The notes under the pieces are model-generated. The model worked only from the letters and a program-made list of their open reading frames with translations, searched no databases and was not told the origin of the DNA. Below, one piece after another: positions 18,231 through 27,763 of a stretch of 64,000 nucleotides of DNA. Source of the stretch: Thermococcus aggregans (GTDB lineage Archaea > Methanobacteriota_B > Thermococci > Thermococcales > Thermococcaceae). A program made the position numbers and the translations under genes. Location: positions 62,001 to 126,000 of the forward strand of contig NZ_CP099582.1 of NCBI RefSeq assembly GCF_024022995.1, in the 5' to 3' direction. The stretch's first letter is position 1, and every line of letters starts with the position of its first letter.

Positions 18231-18928
18231 ATATACCCAAATTTTTCTAAAAGGTGCATAATTCCCTCCGCAGCACCTTCACCATAAGGCTTGCTCGTCA
18301 CATAATCCGCTTTCTTTTTAAGAATCTCTGGAGCTTGAGCTACCGCAATCTTGTATCCCACGACTTCAAAAGCGTCAAGATCGTTTTCGCCATCTCCAAT
18401 GTGAGCGACTTCCTTTGGGGTTATGCCCAAAATTTCGCACGCCTTCTTCAATCCTTCTCCCTTGTTTACGTGAGGCTGCTTTACGTGTATTGCGTATCCG
18501 CTATCAACCGCAACAAGATTTAAACCGAGTTCTCTTATAATCTCCCTAACGGCCTCAACGGGCACGGTTCTTTTTAGCACAAGTCCTGCTCTTCTCTCGC
18601 CGAATTTCATTGTGTCGCTCATCTCTGCTTGGGGATAGCGTTTTTTAAGTTCGCTCCACAAGATCATAGAATCTCCCATATCTCCAAGGAAAATTCTGTT
18701 GTTCTGCTTATCCCCTATAACACCTCCATCTTCAGCTATAAACGGCCCACTCGTCCCTATTAAGATGCTCGCAGTGTAAGCAAAGCATGCGCTGTTTCCG
18801 GTAACCAGCATAACGGGAAGTCCAACTTCTTCTGCTTTCCTAATTGCTTCAAGGGCTTTTTCATGAAGTTTTCTATCGGGATACGTTATCGTGCCGTCGA
18901 TATCTACAGATATCGCCTTAATCTTCAT
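18227..18928 (-). CDS. Phosphoglycolate phosphatase (archaeal HAD type)
   Basis: A 233-residue HAD hydrolase of the archaeal phosphoglycolate phosphatase / sucrose-phosphatase-like group with a C2 cap. Catalytic motif I is [13 protein letters not shown], motif II VTGNS, the Lys lies before [11 protein letters not shown], and motif III is [10 protein letters not shown]. The role is removal of 2-phosphoglycolate, but related enzymes act on several sugar phosphates. The ATG at 18928 has GGGTGA; a GTG nine bases upstream is part of that site. It follows truD closely. Confidence 0.88.
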   Translation of the reverse strand: MKIKAISVDIDGTITYPDRKLHEKALEAIRKAEEVGLPVMLVTGNSACFAYTASILIGTSGPFIAEDGGVIGDKQNNRIFLGDMGDSMILWSELKKRYPQAEMSDTMKFGERRAGLVLKRTVPVEAVREIIRELGLNLVAVDSGYAIHVKQPHVNKGEGLKKACEILGITPKEVAHIGDGENDLDAFEVVGYKIAVAQAPEILKKKADYVTSKPYGEGAAEGIMHLLEKFGYI

Positions 18929-18938
18929 CTTTCTCACC

Positions 18939-20204
18939 CTAATGGTCTTTCATGATTTCCCTCAAAAGGCTTGTGGCATAAACGCCCTTGGGCAAGAAAA
19001 ATCGGAAGATAAGCCCCTCATCAAATGCCCTGTATTTGAACTTCTTGGGCTTTATTAGCAGTTCTCTCCTCCCACCAGGCTCTGCCAGGATTTTTAGGTG
19101 CTTCATTTTAAAATCTTCAAGCGTTATCCCTTCTTCTTCCAGCACTTCCCTCTCAATTCTGCCCATTTCCCCGTCGGCAAGCCGTGATGCAAATCCGAAA
19201 ATTGGGCCCGTAACCATAGCTTCACCAGCTTTAATCTTTTCGTTCACAAACCTAAGAGTTCTTTCAGTAACTTTGAATGTCTTGCTTCTTATGGGAAGCC
19301 CATTCTTTACTTGACATACAATATCCCCCGGAAGGGCTTCATTGAGAGGCAGGCCTTCTTCAATTCTCCTTGAGAGCACTTTGTTGAAAAGATAAGACTG
19401 ATAGGAGTGTATGAATATCCTCACTATCGGCCTTGGAAGGACTGCAAAGGCTTTTTTCCAGCTCCTTGTTTCCTTGTATTTGTATAGCATAGCTCTCTCG
19501 TATCTTAAAAAGTTGGGGAACTCTTCTAGAGCTTTTTCCACGTCCCCACTTTCCAAAAAGTTTTTCCTCGCTTCATCTCCCATCATTTCACCAGTGTACT
19601 CTCCCAAAAACTTAAACGCCGCTTCTTCGAACTTCCCCTTCAAGAGGAGCTTTCCTACCTCGTGGTTAATGACCCTTTTTTCTCCAAAACGCTGGTAGCC
19701 AAAATAATTTGGAAAACCTCCCTTGAGTTTCAATTCGGCCAAGATTTCTTTAGTACGCTGCAGAGCAGTCTCGGGATCAACGTCCCTCACAACTATCCGA
19801 AAGTAATTTCCAAGAAGCATACCAAGTTTTAGTCTTCTCCCATATCCCACGAACTTCAATGATATGTCTTGGATATTCAATGAATCAAGCCGGCTTTTTA
19901 TTTCTTCCAGATTTTCCGTGCAGATGCTGATATACTGGTAAGTAACTGCATGCCTATCTTTAGTGCCTGCAAATCCAATGGATTTGTAATCTATGCCGAC
20001 TCTCTTTGCTATCTCTTTTATAGCCGCCATTGTTTCCCAGTTTCGTTTCTTGAGGAGATATATTAAGCAGCTGTCCCCTTTAAAGACGCTCTTCGGAATT
20101 TTTTCCTTCACTATAAAGTCCTCTGGGTAAGTTTTAATCCTCCCACCTATCCCTGGGAGTGAGCTCAAATACTTGAACTGAGCAAAAAATTCCTTATAGT
20201 CCAT
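18939..20204 (-). CDS. truD: tRNA pseudouridine(13) synthase TruD
   Basis: A 421-residue TruD-family synthase. The catalytic Asp is in [12 protein letters not shown], followed by family motifs [19 protein letters not shown] and [16 protein letters not shown]; the inserted TRUD domain accounts for the length. It isomerises a tRNA uridine (U13, and U35 in some archaeal tRNAs). I chose the ATG at 20204 (MDYKEFF) over a GTG at 20213 that abuts the pth2 stop. It lies between pth2 and the phosphatase gene, all close together on the minus strand. Confidence 0.92.
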   Translation of the reverse strand: MDYKEFFAQFKYLSSLPGIGGRIKTYPEDFIVKEKIPKSVFKGDSCLIYLLKKRNWETMAAIKEIAKRVGIDYKSIGFAGTKDRHAVTYQYISICTENLEEIKSRLDSLNIQDISLKFVGYGRRLKLGMLLGNYFRIVVRDVDPETALQRTKEILAELKLKGGFPNYFGYQRFGEKRVINHEVGKLLLKGKFEEAAFKFLGEYTGEMMGDEARKNFLESGDVEKALEEFPNFLRYERAMLYKYKETRSWKKAFAVLPRPIVRIFIHSYQSYLFNKVLSRRIEEGLPLNEALPGDIVCQVKNGLPIRSKTFKVTERTLRFVNEKIKAGEAMVTGPIFGFASRLADGEMGRIEREVLEEEGITLEDFKMKHLKILAEPGGRRELLIKPKKFKYRAFDEGLIFRFFLPKGVYATSLLREIMKDH

Positions 20205-20213
20205 TTTTACCAC

Positions 20214-20570
20214 TCACAGGAGCTTTAAATTTCCAGTAACCTTATCAACAATCTCTTCCGGTGCGGGACCAATTGCAAGACACGTTATTGTTCCAGGTGG
20301 AATTTCCGTTAAACCCGCGTCTCTTATCAATGCTGTTGGAAGACCTAGCTTTTCTGCCTGAGCCTTTAGCTCAAAAAGTTTTTCTTCGCATTCCACTTTC
20401 ACTACAACTTTCTTCTGTCCCTCATTAAACCATGCCTTAAACCATTCTGGTTTCTCTTTGTAAGCTTTGAAAGCCGCTGTAACTGCTCCATGGGCTACCT
20501 GAACTGCCAGTTTTCCTTTACTGAGCTTTAGATCAGTCCTAACTACCATGACCTGCTTATACTTGAACAT
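20214..20570 (-). CDS. pth2: Peptidyl-tRNA hydrolase Pth2
   Basis: A 118-residue protein with full Pth2 family length and motifs: [21 protein letters not shown] near the start, [12 protein letters not shown] and the end [20 protein letters not shown]. It releases peptides from tRNA in the cytosol, recycling stalled peptidyl-tRNA. Its stop is adjacent to truD, so the two translation-related genes form an operon. Confidence 0.95.
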   Translation of the reverse strand: MFKYKQVMVVRTDLKLSKGKLAVQVAHGAVTAAFKAYKEKPEWFKAWFNEGQKKVVVKVECEEKLFELKAQAEKLGLPTALIRDAGLTEIPPGTITCLAIGPAPEEIVDKVTGNLKLL

Positions 20571-20633
20571 CCTTCATCCCACAAATAACAAACAAAAAAG
20601 GTATATAAAAGTTAAAGGTTTAAGAAAAAGAGG

Positions 20634-22697
20634 TTAAGGTCGTGATTCCTCAGTAGCTTTTTCTTCGAGCTTCAATGATTCCTCTTTCTTAGGCAGTCCT
20701 CCAGGTCTTCTCTTCCTCTTTCCAAGCTCTTTAAGGACTTTTTCGTACTTTGATTTGAGATCCATATAGCTGTAAGCTAGGACTGCTGAAGCTATGAGGA
20801 ATAAGACAGTTAAAATTGGCCACCAGTTAATGCCTTTTTCCGGAGGTAGGTAATAGGAGCTTATATCCTTGAGCTTCTCTGCAAGCAGTTCCCTTGTTTT
20901 GTTGTCCACTTTTGCCAGAGTCGAATTTACATATTCTGGGAGCTCCTCTGGGGATGGGTAGACTTTGACTTCCTTAATTTCCACTGCTGGCGGGAGGGAG
21001 TTAACAATCACAAGGTTTCCAAAATTCTCTTCATGCCAGTTGCCAAGTGGGTCTTGGTAAACCAGCATTGCACTTATTATGGCATTATCTGGCTTTAGAA
21101 TCGCATACTCGCTTTCTAATGTTTTGGTTTCTCCTGCCTTCACATCCCCTACAAATAGTTCTGTCTCACCGTCAAGGCTATCTGGAAGGAGCAGTTTAAT
21201 TGTAGCATTTTTTATGAATTCATATTCAGCGTCTTTGCCTTCAGCAGAGACTGTGAACTTAAGCTTCACGGTCTTCTCCTGAGTATGGACATATGTGCTC
21301 CAGGTTCCATTGAAAGCTTCTCCAACTAAAGAAAGCTTTGGTAGACCATAAACGATGATCTGATTGATTGTATTTGATTTTATAATTTTCTTTTCTCCAG
21401 CTTCGTTGTAATACTGGACGTTCACTGTATCGAGCTTATAGCTTCCTACTTGGGTTGGTTTCAGCGTGTAAACTAGAACGGGCATTTTTGTAAAAGCATC
21501 AAGCATTTTTAGGTTCCAAGTTCCAATGCCACTTCTCAACTCAAAGCCATCTGGTATGGGAGCGGCAACATTAACATCAAATGCCTTACCCTTCCCTTGG
21601 TTTTCAACGTTGACAAAGACTATAAGCTCGTCTCCACCGAGGAGAAGCTCAGTCGAGCTGACGCTTAGTTCAACTTTTATGTCTGCTTCCCTAATGATTG
21701 GCTGAACTTCGGAACCTTGTGGGGCATACAATCTAACCTTCGTACGATTGTAACTTAAATCGACACTGTTCGGGGGAATTTCTACTCTGATAGGTACCTG
21801 AGATAACTGATACCCCGAGCCCTCTTTTACGGTAAACGTCTTTATTGGCTTGTTGTCCTTGTCAAAGACGCTGAAACTCGAGTAATATCCAACAGAGTTA
21901 AGCCTTAGCTTGTAAGTAGTTTGATTGATGCTGAATGTTAGTATTTCCCCAACATAAAGGATATCGTTATAGATAAGTTCTGTAGGCTCAGCGCCGACTT
22001 GCTGAGATTGCTCTTCACTAACTTGCGCTCTCTTTACTTGAAGTGAAGTTGCCGCATATTCTGGAATCCATATATCAAAGCTAACCTCATCATTTTTTGT
22101 AGAACTCTTGAGGTTTAGGTAGACATAAGGATAGTACGAGATTGTTTTTCCTGAAATCTCGGTAAGCTTGTATGGGATGCCGTAGCCCTTGCCTTCCGTA
22201 ATAGTCTGGGTAATTGTTTCATAAGGAAGGGTTATCTGGAATTTGGCACTGTCGTCATACGCTTCCACTACCTTTATCTTGATTTCTGGCAACCAAGAAG
22301 GCAATTGGTAAGTTTGTCCTTCACTTAGGGTTACGCTCTCCAGTTTTTTCAATGGGGATTCAAGTCTGAGGTACATCGTTTTTTCATCCGATTTTATCCA
22401 AGCAACTTTGACATAAAACATTGGATTGTCTTCAGTAGGAAATGGATAACTGTCTCCAACTCCAAGCACGGGAGTGGCACTTGGTTCACTTTCACCTTTT
22501 TCATAGATGTGAACGTTTACCTTAGTCCAAGAAGGATTAACATCCGCAAACTTGATTTCGTAGTTCCCAAAAATAACTGAATCCCCAAGACCAAGCTCTA
22601 TTAGAGTTACTTGGGCAGTTGAGGGTACTGCTGATTTAACAAGTGGCACAACAGACAGAATTAATAATCCAATAATGAGGACCGCAACTTTTCTCAT
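20634..22697 (-). CDS. Large exported, membrane-anchored beta-rich protein
   Basis: A 687-residue protein with a signal peptide (RKVAVLIIGLLILSVVPLVKSA), a long extracellular Ser/Thr/Val-rich beta region, one transmembrane helix near the C-terminus (WWPILTVLFLIASAVLAYSY) and a Lys/Arg/Glu-rich cytoplasmic tail (ELGKRKRRPGG). The middle contains a CARDB/COG1361-like segment (ELLLGGDELIVFVNVENQGKG, PIPDGFELRSG). This layout suits a cell-surface protein; binding partners are unknown. I chose ATG 22697 behind GGAGGAGGAAA rather than an upstream TTG. It lies between aspS and pth2 with gaps of about 60 bases. Confidence 0.8.
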   Translation of the reverse strand: MRKVAVLIIGLLILSVVPLVKSAVPSTAQVTLIELGLGDSVIFGNYEIKFADVNPSWTKVNVHIYEKGESEPSATPVLGVGDSYPFPTEDNPMFYVKVAWIKSDEKTMYLRLESPLKKLESVTLSEGQTYQLPSWLPEIKIKVVEAYDDSAKFQITLPYETITQTITEGKGYGIPYKLTEISGKTISYYPYVYLNLKSSTKNDEVSFDIWIPEYAATSLQVKRAQVSEEQSQQVGAEPTELIYNDILYVGEILTFSINQTTYKLRLNSVGYYSSFSVFDKDNKPIKTFTVKEGSGYQLSQVPIRVEIPPNSVDLSYNRTKVRLYAPQGSEVQPIIREADIKVELSVSSTELLLGGDELIVFVNVENQGKGKAFDVNVAAPIPDGFELRSGIGTWNLKMLDAFTKMPVLVYTLKPTQVGSYKLDTVNVQYYNEAGEKKIIKSNTINQIIVYGLPKLSLVGEAFNGTWSTYVHTQEKTVKLKFTVSAEGKDAEYEFIKNATIKLLLPDSLDGETELFVGDVKAGETKTLESEYAILKPDNAIISAMLVYQDPLGNWHEENFGNLVIVNSLPPAVEIKEVKVYPSPEELPEYVNSTLAKVDNKTRELLAEKLKDISSYYLPPEKGINWWPILTVLFLIASAVLAYSYMDLKSKYEKVLKELGKRKRRPGGLPKKEESLKLEEKATEESRP

Positions 22698-22759
22698 CGT
22701 TTCCTCCTCCAACAAATTTGTTTTCTAAAACCATAAAAAGATAAAATGGTATAAAGCTC

Positions 22760-24076
22760 TTATGGTTCTAACCGTCTCCTATCCCTTGGGAATAGGATAA
22801 CTTCCCTGATATTGTTCAAGTTGAGCATCTGCTTGAGCAGTCTCTCTGCCCCGAGACCAAAGCCTCCATGAGGCGGCATGCCATAGCGGAATGCCTTAAG
22901 ATAGAACTCAAAGCTCTCTACATTCAAGCCCTTTTCTGCAATTTGCGCCTTTAGTTTCTCATAACGGTGCTCCCTCTGTCCTCCGGAGGTTATCTCTACT
23001 CCCCTATACTCCAAGTCAAATGCCCTCGAGATTTCAGGCTTGTCATCGTATTTCATTATGTAGAATGGTTTTGCCTCACTTGGGTACTGGTAGATAAAGT
23101 ACAGATCTTCATCGTAGGTCTCTTTTACGTACTGACCAAGGAGCTTTTCTCCTTCAGTATCGATGTCTTCTCCCCATGGGATTTCCTTTCCAAGATCTTT
23201 GAGTATCTCAAGGGCTTGAGTGTATGTTATCCTCCTAAAAGGCAGTTTTGGTTCCTCAAGCTCGAAGTTTAAAATCTCGAGTTCCTTTTCGTTGTGCTCT
23301 CTAATGTAGTTAATCGTATAAGCAACGAGCCTCTCAAGGAGCTGCATAACTTCTTCCTCGCTCTCTATAAAGGCCATTTCAGCATCAATGCTCCAAGCTT
23401 CATTTAAGTGTCTTGTTGTGTTATGTTCCTCCGCTCTAAAGATTGGGGCTATTTCAAACACTCTGTCCAGTCCAGAGGCCATCATAATTTGCTTGTAAAG
23501 CTGTGGAGATTGCGCCAAAAAGGCATCTCTTTCAAAATACTTTATTGGGAAAAGCTCTGTGCCTCCTTCAGTTGCTGTGGCTATTATCTTGGGTGTGTGG
23601 ATTTCGATAAAACCTTCTTGGTAAAAGAAATCCCTTACTGCCCTAAAAACATTTGAGCGTATTTTGAATATTGCCAAGACCTCGGGTCTTCTTAAATCCA
23701 TAAACCTATTGTCGAGCCTTGTGTCAAGCTCAGCCTTAACCTTCCCTGTAGGGTCTAATGGAAGAGGAGATTCAGCTTTTGCTAGGATTTCAATTTTTTC
23801 TGGAATAATTTCGAACCCAAGCTTGGCCTTTGGTGTAAAGTTAACGACACCTTCAACTGCGATTACGTCTTCGTTGTTGAGCGTTGGAATAATGCGGAAA
23901 ATTTCTTCACTTACTTTCTTTTTTGGAGCTGTAATCTGCACTATACCTTCCCTATCCCTCAGCCAAACGAACTTTATTCCACCGAGATCTTTGACTTCAT
24001 GAACCCATCCTGCAACTTTCACTTTTTTCCCATTTAACTCTTCAGTTATTTGGCTCGAATAATGGGTTCTATACAT
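22760..24076 (-). CDS. aspS: Aspartyl-tRNA synthetase
   Basis: A 438-residue archaeal class IIb synthetase: OB-fold anticodon domain (1 to ~105), hinge, and catalytic domain. Class II motifs are [20 protein letters not shown] (motif 1 region), [22 protein letters not shown] (motif 2) and [14 protein letters not shown] (motif 3). The length equals the Thermococcus kodakarensis enzyme as I remember it. It follows the KH-domain gene by 26 bases. Confidence 0.96.
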   Translation of the reverse strand: MYRTHYSSQITEELNGKKVKVAGWVHEVKDLGGIKFVWLRDREGIVQITAPKKKVSEEIFRIIPTLNNEDVIAVEGVVNFTPKAKLGFEIIPEKIEILAKAESPLPLDPTGKVKAELDTRLDNRFMDLRRPEVLAIFKIRSNVFRAVRDFFYQEGFIEIHTPKIIATATEGGTELFPIKYFERDAFLAQSPQLYKQIMMASGLDRVFEIAPIFRAEEHNTTRHLNEAWSIDAEMAFIESEEEVMQLLERLVAYTINYIREHNEKELEILNFELEEPKLPFRRITYTQALEILKDLGKEIPWGEDIDTEGEKLLGQYVKETYDEDLYFIYQYPSEAKPFYIMKYDDKPEISRAFDLEYRGVEITSGGQREHRYEKLKAQIAEKGLNVESFEFYLKAFRYGMPPHGGFGLGAERLLKQMLNLNNIREVILFPRDRRRLEP

Positions 24077-24102
24077 ACCTAAACCTCCAATAAAATTAGA
24101 AG

Positions 24103-24612
24103 TCAGATGAAAGATATCTTGACATCAGTACCAGCTATCTTTGAAAGGATGTCTTCCAGAATCTCTTGTCTCTCGGGAAGCTTCTGCTTGTCTCTTCTCA
24201 TCACGAGCACTTTGTAATACTGCCCCTGTGGGGAGTATACAATGTTAACTCCAAAGACCCCCGCAGGGTATAGAAGATCCGTTGCGAGTTTCTTGAGATC
24301 CTCGGTACTTTTGATTTCTCTGCCTTCAATAACTCTAACTCTCTTTCCGAGTTCTCTCATGAGGAGCTTAATGTTTTTGCCTCCCTTCCCGATAACGAGG
24401 GGAACGTTTCCCTCCCCGACCATTATCACAACTAGGTCTCCTGCCTCAACGGCTTTCTTAAACTCAATGTCAGCGTCACCCAAGAGTTTATAGAGCATTC
24501 TTGATATTTTAACATCAAGCTCAGAAATCACTCCCTCTTGGAGCTTCTTTTCATCTGCCGGGCACAAAATATCCTCCGTTTTTAGACATACCTCACAGAT
24601 TGGCGCTTTCAT
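24103..24612 (-). CDS. NusA-like KH-domain protein with N-terminal cysteine motif
   Basis: A 169-residue protein. The N-terminus has a small cysteine cluster (CEVCLKTEDILC, about 6-17) that may bind zinc. Then follow KH-type segments, including the RNA-binding loop VIGKGGKNIKLLMREL and a second alpha/beta unit (DLLYPAGVFGVNIVYSPQGQYYKVLV). Archaeal NusA-like proteins consist of two KH domains; the extra cysteine motif is distinct. It is probably an RNA-binding translation or transcription factor, consistent with cotranscription with aspS. GGAGGTGG precedes the ATG. Confidence 0.78.
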   Translation of the reverse strand: MKAPICEVCLKTEDILCPADEKKLQEGVISELDVKISRMLYKLLGDADIEFKKAVEAGDLVVIMVGEGNVPLVIGKGGKNIKLLMRELGKRVRVIEGREIKSTEDLKKLATDLLYPAGVFGVNIVYSPQGQYYKVLVMRRDKQKLPERQEILEDILSKIAGTDVKISFI

Positions 24613-24740
24613 TAGCCCACCTCCTAGTTATTTGCAAAAAATGAACATGAGCTAACACTCTTTTGCAGATATTATTTAAAAACCTTATCCCCTTACAAAA
24701 GAGCCAAAATCGTAAGAAAATTAAGGCAAATATCGGCTCC

Positions 24741-25355
24741 TTAGAGCGTTCCTTCAATCTCCTTGAGGAGTCTCTCGATAAACTCTTCAACAAATTTGTG
24801 CCTTCCTTCAGCTAATTCCTTCGCAGTTTTTGTGTACATTAAATCCTTGAGCTTTAATATTTTCTCTTCAAAGTGCTTTATAGAAGCGTCTATATCTCTT
24901 CCGTGCTCTCCCGAATACATGAAAACTCTCGCGACACCTATTGCCCCTATTGCATCAAGCTTATCTGCATCACTGAGGATCTTCGCCTCGAGCGTCTGGG
25001 GTTCTGGTGGCCTTGAGAAGCGGTGAGCTTCGATTGCATGAACTACTTCGTCGACTTTGGGATACTTGAGCGACATCAAAAACCTGCGAGCAATCTTTGC
25101 GCTCTCCTTTGCATGATCCTCAACAATCCCCTTATCTTCTAGAGGTCTAGCAATATCATGAAGCAACGCTGCCAAAGCCAAAACTTCCAAATCTGCTCCT
25201 TCTGCCTTTCCAATATGTAAACAGAGGTTGAAAACTCTTTTTACGTGGGAAAATCCATGTGTTCCTTCCCGTTCAAAGAAGTTTTTAGCCAGCTCTTCAG
25301 CCTTTTTAATCAGGTTTATACTCTCTTTGTCTTGTATGTATTCCTCGATGTTCAT
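24741..25355 (-). CDS. HD-domain phosphohydrolase
   Basis: A 204-residue HD-superfamily protein. The metal residues are visible in GTHGFSHVKRVFNLCLHIG, LLHDIARPLEDKG (the HD pair), a later His in AIEAHRFSR and LSDADKLDAIGAIG (last Asp). It resembles the YedJ/uncharacterised HD phosphohydrolases; the substrate may be a nucleotide. It is the last gene of a six-gene minus-strand operon, 6 bases past the DUF4392 gene, with GGGTGAAG before the ATG. Confidence 0.85.
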   Translation of the reverse strand: MNIEEYIQDKESINLIKKAEELAKNFFEREGTHGFSHVKRVFNLCLHIGKAEGADLEVLALAALLHDIARPLEDKGIVEDHAKESAKIARRFLMSLKYPKVDEVVHAIEAHRFSRPPEPQTLEAKILSDADKLDAIGAIGVARVFMYSGEHGRDIDASIKHFEEKILKLKDLMYTKTAKELAEGRHKFVEEFIERLLKEIEGTL

Positions 25356-25361
25356 GCCACT

Positions 25362-26177
25362 TCACCCGATTTTATTTTCAACGATTGAATTAAGCATGGT
25401 TAAAAAGCTTTTATGGACTTCAAGAGGGATGCCATCAACGCTAAGCTCTGGTCTCTTGGTAATTCCATCTATAACTCCCGAAGAAACCAGGGCTTTCAAA
25501 ACTTTCTCTTCTTCCTCAATCCAATCCTTTATCATGTTCTCCCCAAGTTCAACAGATACCTGAGCAATTAGTCCATAAGCACCCCAGTTAGACACTGCAG
25601 AGAGGATTAAAGCATCAACCTCAACAACGCTACCTATCTTTTCGCCAAATTTTATGTGCTTACAAACCAAGTCCCATATATTTCCCATACCTATTTCATT
25701 CCCACCGTCCCCAATTCCAATTGTGGGAATTCCAAGTTCTCTAGCTTTCAAAAACAGCTCATCAAATGGAGGTACTTCTATTTCTAGGGCGCTCATGGAG
25801 TAATACTTCCCGTCCTTGGCTCTGCCAGGTGTTTCGACGCTTACCAAAAGGGAATAGTTTTCTACCAAAGAGGCGTGAGCAAAGTCAATTTTGAAGTCTT
25901 TAAGAGCTTCTTGAATCTTTTTACACGTTAATATCTCAGCTTTTCCTCCTAATTTTTCAACGGTTCTGTAAAGTGCCAAGGCCCCAGGAGGGCCATCTGT
26001 TTCAGGTATCTGCATGGGAGGAATTGGAAAGCAGGAAACAATTAAAACTCTGTCAATGTTTTCCAAAAACAAAGAGGTAGCATTTTTTAGAAAGTCAAAG
26101 TTGCGTTTGCGGTATTCAAGATAAAGCCTAATGACGTTCCTTCCATAGAGATCGGTGTTTATTAGATGTGCTATCAT
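25362..26177 (-). CDS. DUF4392 / D-glutamate cyclase-like protein
   Basis: A 271-residue protein of the DUF4392 family, related to the C-terminal domain of D-glutamate cyclase. It shows FPIPPMQIPETDGPPGALAL near the start and the diagnostic GIPTIGIGDGGNEIGMGNI. Conserved Asp, Glu and Gly residues suggest a metal-dependent enzyme. The vertebrate relative turns D-glutamate into 5-oxoproline; whether the archaeal protein does the same is unknown. GAGGAATGA lies just ahead of the start, and the upstream small gene stops 3 bases before it. Confidence 0.82.
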   Translation of the reverse strand: MIAHLINTDLYGRNVIRLYLEYRKRNFDFLKNATSLFLENIDRVLIVSCFPIPPMQIPETDGPPGALALYRTVEKLGGKAEILTCKKIQEALKDFKIDFAHASLVENYSLLVSVETPGRAKDGKYYSMSALEIEVPPFDELFLKARELGIPTIGIGDGGNEIGMGNIWDLVCKHIKFGEKIGSVVEVDALILSAVSNWGAYGLIAQVSVELGENMIKDWIEEEEKVLKALVSSGVIDGITKRPELSVDGIPLEVHKSFLTMLNSIVENKIG

Positions 26178-26180
26178 ACT

Positions 26181-26360
26181 TCATTCCTCGATTTCGTATG
26201 CTATTATCCTAACTTTCTTACCTTTTATTGTCTCCTTGAGAAGCCACCATAGCTCGGTTGGAATTTCTTGCCTGTGGGTCAACTTATCACCGCTTTCAAG
26301 CTCTACAGTTTTTTCTTCATATTTGATGAAGATCCCCTCTTTATTGAATACCTCCCTCAT
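26181..26360 (-). CDS. Small conserved-looking protein (59 aa)
   Basis: A 60-codon frame from ATG (26360-26358) to TGA (26183-26181), reading MREVFNKEGIFIKYEEKTVE, then a segment with the Trp pair PTELWWLLK, ending IIAYEIEE. The ATG overlaps the HAD gene's TGA as ATGA and is preceded by a strong GGGGGGTT; its stop lies 3 bases before the DUF4392 start. These joints, and a strand-and-helix composition with two Trp residues, argue that it is a real operon member. I recognise no family. Products this short are often left out of annotation. Confidence 0.72.
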   Translation of the reverse strand: MREVFNKEGIFIKYEEKTVELESGDKLTHRQEIPTELWWLLKETIKGKKVRIIAYEIEE

Positions 26361-27001
26361 CTTAAACCCCCCAGGATTTTTCTTAACTGATAAAGGCCCC
26401 TAATTTCAAAATCTGCAAAGTTATAATCTTCCGATTCATCCCTATTTATCCATACTGCAAGCATTCCAACATTTTTTGCCCCATAAACATCTTGATAAAG
26501 ATTATCCCCAATCATCATGGCGTCCTGTGGATCAACATTTAGTTTCTCACAGGCATATAAAAATATTTTAGGATCGGGCTTTACGGTCTTTACGTCGTCT
26601 CTAGTTACAACCACATCAAAGTACTTATCAAGCTTCGTTATTCTCAGCTTTAACTTCTGGTATTCTGGACCGCTGGTTATTACACCGAGCTTGTACCCTT
26701 CCTCTTTTAACCATTCCAGAGTCGGCTTCACGTCAGGGAAAACACGAATCTTGTGGGGATATGCCCTCAAGAGTTCCTCATATTTAAAATTCAGTCCAAA
26801 GCTCTCAAAAAAGAAGTTCCAGTCATGCCATTCGTAAGTGTTCCTTCTCTCAGAAAGCTCTCTAAGGAATTTTAATCGAGCGTCTCCTCTGGAAATTCCC
26901 AACTTTTTTGAAAGCATCTCATAAACCTGTGGAAGAAAAAGCATCACAAGCGGCATTTCACTTAAAAGTGTTTCATCTATGTCAAAAAAGATGGCTTCCA
27001 T
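26357..27001 (-). CDS. HAD-family hydrolase
   Basis: A 214-residue HAD hydrolase with a helical C1 cap. Motif I is IFFDIDETLL, motif II VITSGP, the Lys motif VKPDPKIF and motif III MIGDNLYQDVYGA, all complete, so it should be an active phosphatase. It resembles archaeal HADs annotated as phosphoglycolate or glyceraldehyde-3-phosphate phosphatase-like; the substrate is uncertain. Its ATG lies one base after the TAA of the FtsZ-like gene, and it overlaps the 59-residue gene, so it is embedded in a tight operon. Confidence 0.87.
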   Translation of the reverse strand: MEAIFFDIDETLLSEMPLVMLFLPQVYEMLSKKLGISRGDARLKFLRELSERRNTYEWHDWNFFFESFGLNFKYEELLRAYPHKIRVFPDVKPTLEWLKEEGYKLGVITSGPEYQKLKLRITKLDKYFDVVVTRDDVKTVKPDPKIFLYACEKLNVDPQDAMMIGDNLYQDVYGAKNVGMLAVWINRDESEDYNFADFEIRGLYQLRKILGGLR

Positions 27002-27002
27002 T

Positions 27003-27758
27003 TTACCACCTCTTGATTAACAACGAAAGGATTTCCACATTATTCTCTAACCCCTCCTCCATTTTTATTCCCCATATTATATCCTTTTCTTTCAAGAGCT
27101 TTTGAAACGTTTCGAGTATTTTGTGGGCATAGCTCAGAGGAACTTTTTCACCTACTAAGATGTTTACCAAGCCTTTGTCCCATATTCCCCAGTGCCAGTC
27201 GAAATCAATTTTCCTCAAAAGGCGGAGTATACCTATGTTGCTTCCTTTTATCATAGTGAAGAAATCAGCGTAATCAACGTTAACCAGCATTTGGTTTTCC
27301 AAGTAGTAGTGGAGTCTTGTAAACATTAACCCTATGCTCCTAGCGGCCATTTGGAATGCCGAGTCAAGGGAAGAAGAAGTGTATTCATCTAAAAACTCCC
27401 ACAGCGAGTCATAAAAGATTGTATCAAAGTTCTCTGCCCACAGGGGTTTTTCTTCGTGAACAAGCTCCTTTTGAGGGGTGAGAATATACGCTAATTTAAG
27501 AGGTTTTTCCGGCAGGTATTCGAGAATAACCTGCATTATTTCAATATTTACGGGCTTATTTTCAAGTATAAACCACAAAATGGTATCTTCCGGAATGTTA
27601 TAGAATAAATCCTTGAGATTCTGACGAAAAGAAGACTTTCCAAGCAAATAATAAGTTGGGTTTATTACCACCTTTGAAGCTCCTTCTATACCAATGTTTT
27701 GAACTACCTTGCCCCCGTTGTTCCCAATTCCAATAAAAATGTAAGGAAAAGAGGACAT
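27003..27758 (-). CDS. Divergent FtsZ/tubulin-superfamily protein lacking the GTP-binding T4 motif
   Basis: A 251-residue protein that can be aligned by eye to FtsZ along its length. The N-terminus YIFIGIGNNGGKVVQNI (6-22) matches the T1 loop region; FDTIFYDSLWEFL (111-123) matches the FtsZ TDTLIVIPN helix region; LVNVDYADFFTMI (158-170) matches the T7 loop NxDxxD with Asn160, Asp162 and Asp165; and GLVNILVG followed by IIWGIKMEEGLENNVEILSL (196-246) matches the C-terminal domain. The GGGTGTG T4 loop is absent and the protein is about 100 residues shorter than FtsZ. The role is unknown; it may bind or modulate another FtsZ or form non-GTPase polymers. The ATG at 27758 follows the HPS-PHI stop at once. 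Homology is inferred from visual pattern only. Confidence 0.72.
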   Translation of the reverse strand: MSSFPYIFIGIGNNGGKVVQNIGIEGASKVVINPTYYLLGKSSFRQNLKDLFYNIPEDTILWFILENKPVNIEIMQVILEYLPEKPLKLAYILTPQKELVHEEKPLWAENFDTIFYDSLWEFLDEYTSSSLDSAFQMAARSIGLMFTRLHYYLENQMLVNVDYADFFTMIKGSNIGILRLLRKIDFDWHWGIWDKGLVNILVGEKVPLSYAHKILETFQKLLKEKDIIWGIKMEEGLENNVEILSLLIKRW

Positions 27759-27763
27759 GTAAA

